Shown here one piece after another: positions 63,138 through 64,000 of a DNA stretch of 64,000 nucleotides. Below the pieces are notes generated by a model. The model saw nothing but the letters and a program-made list of their open reading frames with translations. It searched no databases and was not told the origin of the DNA. How positions within the stretch are numbered: position 1 is the stretch's first letter; each line of letters starts with the position of its first letter. Source of the DNA: Cognatazoarcus halotolerans. Its GTDB lineage: Bacteria; Pseudomonadota; Gammaproteobacteria; Burkholderiales; Rhodocyclaceae. Both the position numbers and the translations under genes were made by a program. Location of the stretch: the NCBI RefSeq assembly GCF_009800965.1, contig NZ_WUAF01000009.1, positions 143,424 to 207,423 of the forward strand. The letters are read 5' to 3'.

Positions 63138-64000
63138 TCAACAGCGTTCAAAGATACCTGCGGCGCCCATACCGGTGCCGATGCACATGGTGACCATGGC
63201 GTAGCGGATGGCCGGGTCGCGCTGCATCGCGCTCATCACCGTGGCGGTGCGGATCGCCCCGGTGGCGCCGAGCGGGTGGCCCAGCGCGATCGCCCCGCCG
63301 AGCGGATTCACCTTGTCCGGATCGAGCGCGAGCGTACGCATCACCGCCAGCGACTGTGCCGCGAAGGCTTCGTTGAGCTCGATCCAGTCGAGCTGCGACT
63401 GGTTCAGTCCGCCCGCCTTGAGCGCCCGCGGGATCGCCTCGACCGGGCCGATGCCCATCACCTGCGGCGGCACGCCCGCCACCGAATAACTCACGAAGCG
63501 CGCGATCGGGCTCACGCCGTAGCGCTTGACCGCCGCCTCGCTCATCAGCAGCACCGCACCAGCTCCGTCGGACATCTGCGAGCTGTTGCCCGCGGTCACC
63601 GAGCCGCGCGCCGCGAACACCGGGCGCAGCTTGCCCAGGCGCTCGAGCGAGGCATCGGCACGCGGCCCTTCGTCGTGCTCGCACAGCGTCTCGATCACCC
63701 GCACCACGCCGCCCTCGCCGGGCAGGTGGGTGCACACCGTGTAGGGCGTGATCTCGGTGCGGAAGTGCCCGGCGGCGATCGCCGCCACCGCGCGCTGGTT
63801 CGACTGCAGCGCGAAGGCGTCCTGGTCCTCGCGGCTCACCTTCCATTGCTCGGCCACCTTCTCGGCGGTGAGCCCCATGCCGTAGGCGATGCCGAGGTTC
63901 TCCTGCTTCGCGAAGACGGCCGGGTTGAGGCTCACCTTGTTGCCCATGATCTGCGGCATCACGCTCATCGACTCGGTACCGGCGGCGATCATCACCTCGG
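63138..64000 (-). CDS. Acetyl-CoA acyltransferase (thiolase), 5' part beyond the window
   Basis: The frame is open through the right edge, so this is the C-terminal about 287 residues of a thiolase. Conserved parts: AGTESMSVMPQ, ITPYTV, GNSSQMSDGAGAVLLMSE, ELNEAFAAQSL and the active-site blocks GGAIALGHPLGATGA and CIGTGMGAAGIFE. The nucleophilic Cys (N-terminal) is outside the window. It probably acts in fatty-acid beta-oxidation, together with an enoyl-CoA hydratase nearby, which is not in an obvious operon with it. Confidence 0.92.
   Translation of the reverse strand, partial: EVMIAAGTESMSVMPQIMGNKVSLNPAVFAKQENLGIAYGMGLTAEKVAEQWKVSREDQDAFALQSNQRAVAAIAAGHFRTEITPYTVCTHLPGEGGVVRVIETLCEHDEGPRADASLERLGKLRPVFAARGSVTAGNSSQMSDGAGAVLLMSEAAVKRYGVSPIARFVSYSVAGVPPQVMGIGPVEAIPRALKAGGLNQSQLDWIELNEAFAAQSLAVMRTLALDPDKVNPLGGAIALGHPLGATGAIRTATVMSAMQRDPAIRYAMVTMCIGTGMGAAGIFERC

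Noticed and set aside
1..64000. CRISPR array, insertion sequence, rRNA or tRNA gene
   Set aside because: No regularly spaced short repeats, transposase-like products with terminal repeats, or recognisable structural RNA segments were found by eye.

Overview
The window looks like a high-GC betaproteobacterium, most likely Rhodocyclales (Zoogloea, Thauera or Azoarcus type). This rests on the exosortase-B style eps cluster, four proteins with C-terminal PEP-CTERM sorting signals, a ubiC-ubiA pair, and housekeeping genes typical of the group. The taxonomic call is inference; no rRNA gene is present.

Region 1 (1-15.9 kb) is an exopolysaccharide (EPS) and PEP-CTERM sorting cluster. On the minus strand, reading from the divergent initiating sugar transferase epsB (plus strand), come: the outer-membrane barrel epsL, two PEP-CTERM proteins, then epsD, epsE, epsF, epsG, exosortase xrtB, epsI, a polysaccharide pyruvyl transferase, a WecG-type glycosyltransferase, a UPF0104-type membrane protein, an acyltransferase-3 protein, and a membrane protein cut by the left edge that is possibly a polymerase. 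Several of these genes are joined by 4-base overlaps. A CAAX-type protease of the kind seen with exosortase clusters lies just beyond epsB.

Region 2 (16-22.4 kb) holds a PBP4-type peptidase, tRNA hydroxylase trhO, a GST-fold protein, and an overlapping pair: an AMP/thymidine phosphorylase homologue and a PRPP synthetase homologue.

Region 3 (22.4-40.6 kb) is the most unusual part. It is a minus-strand locus with a 14-kb gene for a surface-type protein of about 4650 residues, then a PEP-CTERM protein, a type I secretion ABC transporter and its HlyD adaptor. Counted by eye, the giant protein holds six modules of exactly seven about 55-residue repeats each (probable seven-bladed beta-propellers), separated by Ig/cadherin-like spacers, then nine PKD-like domains and an unassigned C-terminal module. 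No RTX nonapeptides were seen. Sites resembling sigma-54 (-24/-12) promoters with exact GG-N10-GC spacing lie 30-60 bases upstream of the giant gene and of three of the four PEP-CTERM genes. Together with the exosortase, this suggests one coordinated RpoN-controlled surface programme, plausibly for floc or biofilm matrix.

Region 4 (40.5-64 kb) is mostly housekeeping: a small membrane protein, threonine aldolase, DedA, ubiD, an MFS transporter, a PEP-CTERM metalloprotease, pyrF, an MBOAT/SGNH polysaccharide acetylation pair, ubiA, ubiC, recG, ridA, a TPR protein, an isolated fliW, SPOR and DUF2802 proteins, metY, a YdcF protein, an argP/argO-like regulator-exporter pair, an enoyl-CoA hydratase, a PAS-PAS-GGDEF diguanylate cyclase and a thiolase cut by the right edge. 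No rRNA, tRNA, insertion sequence or CRISPR array was recognised.
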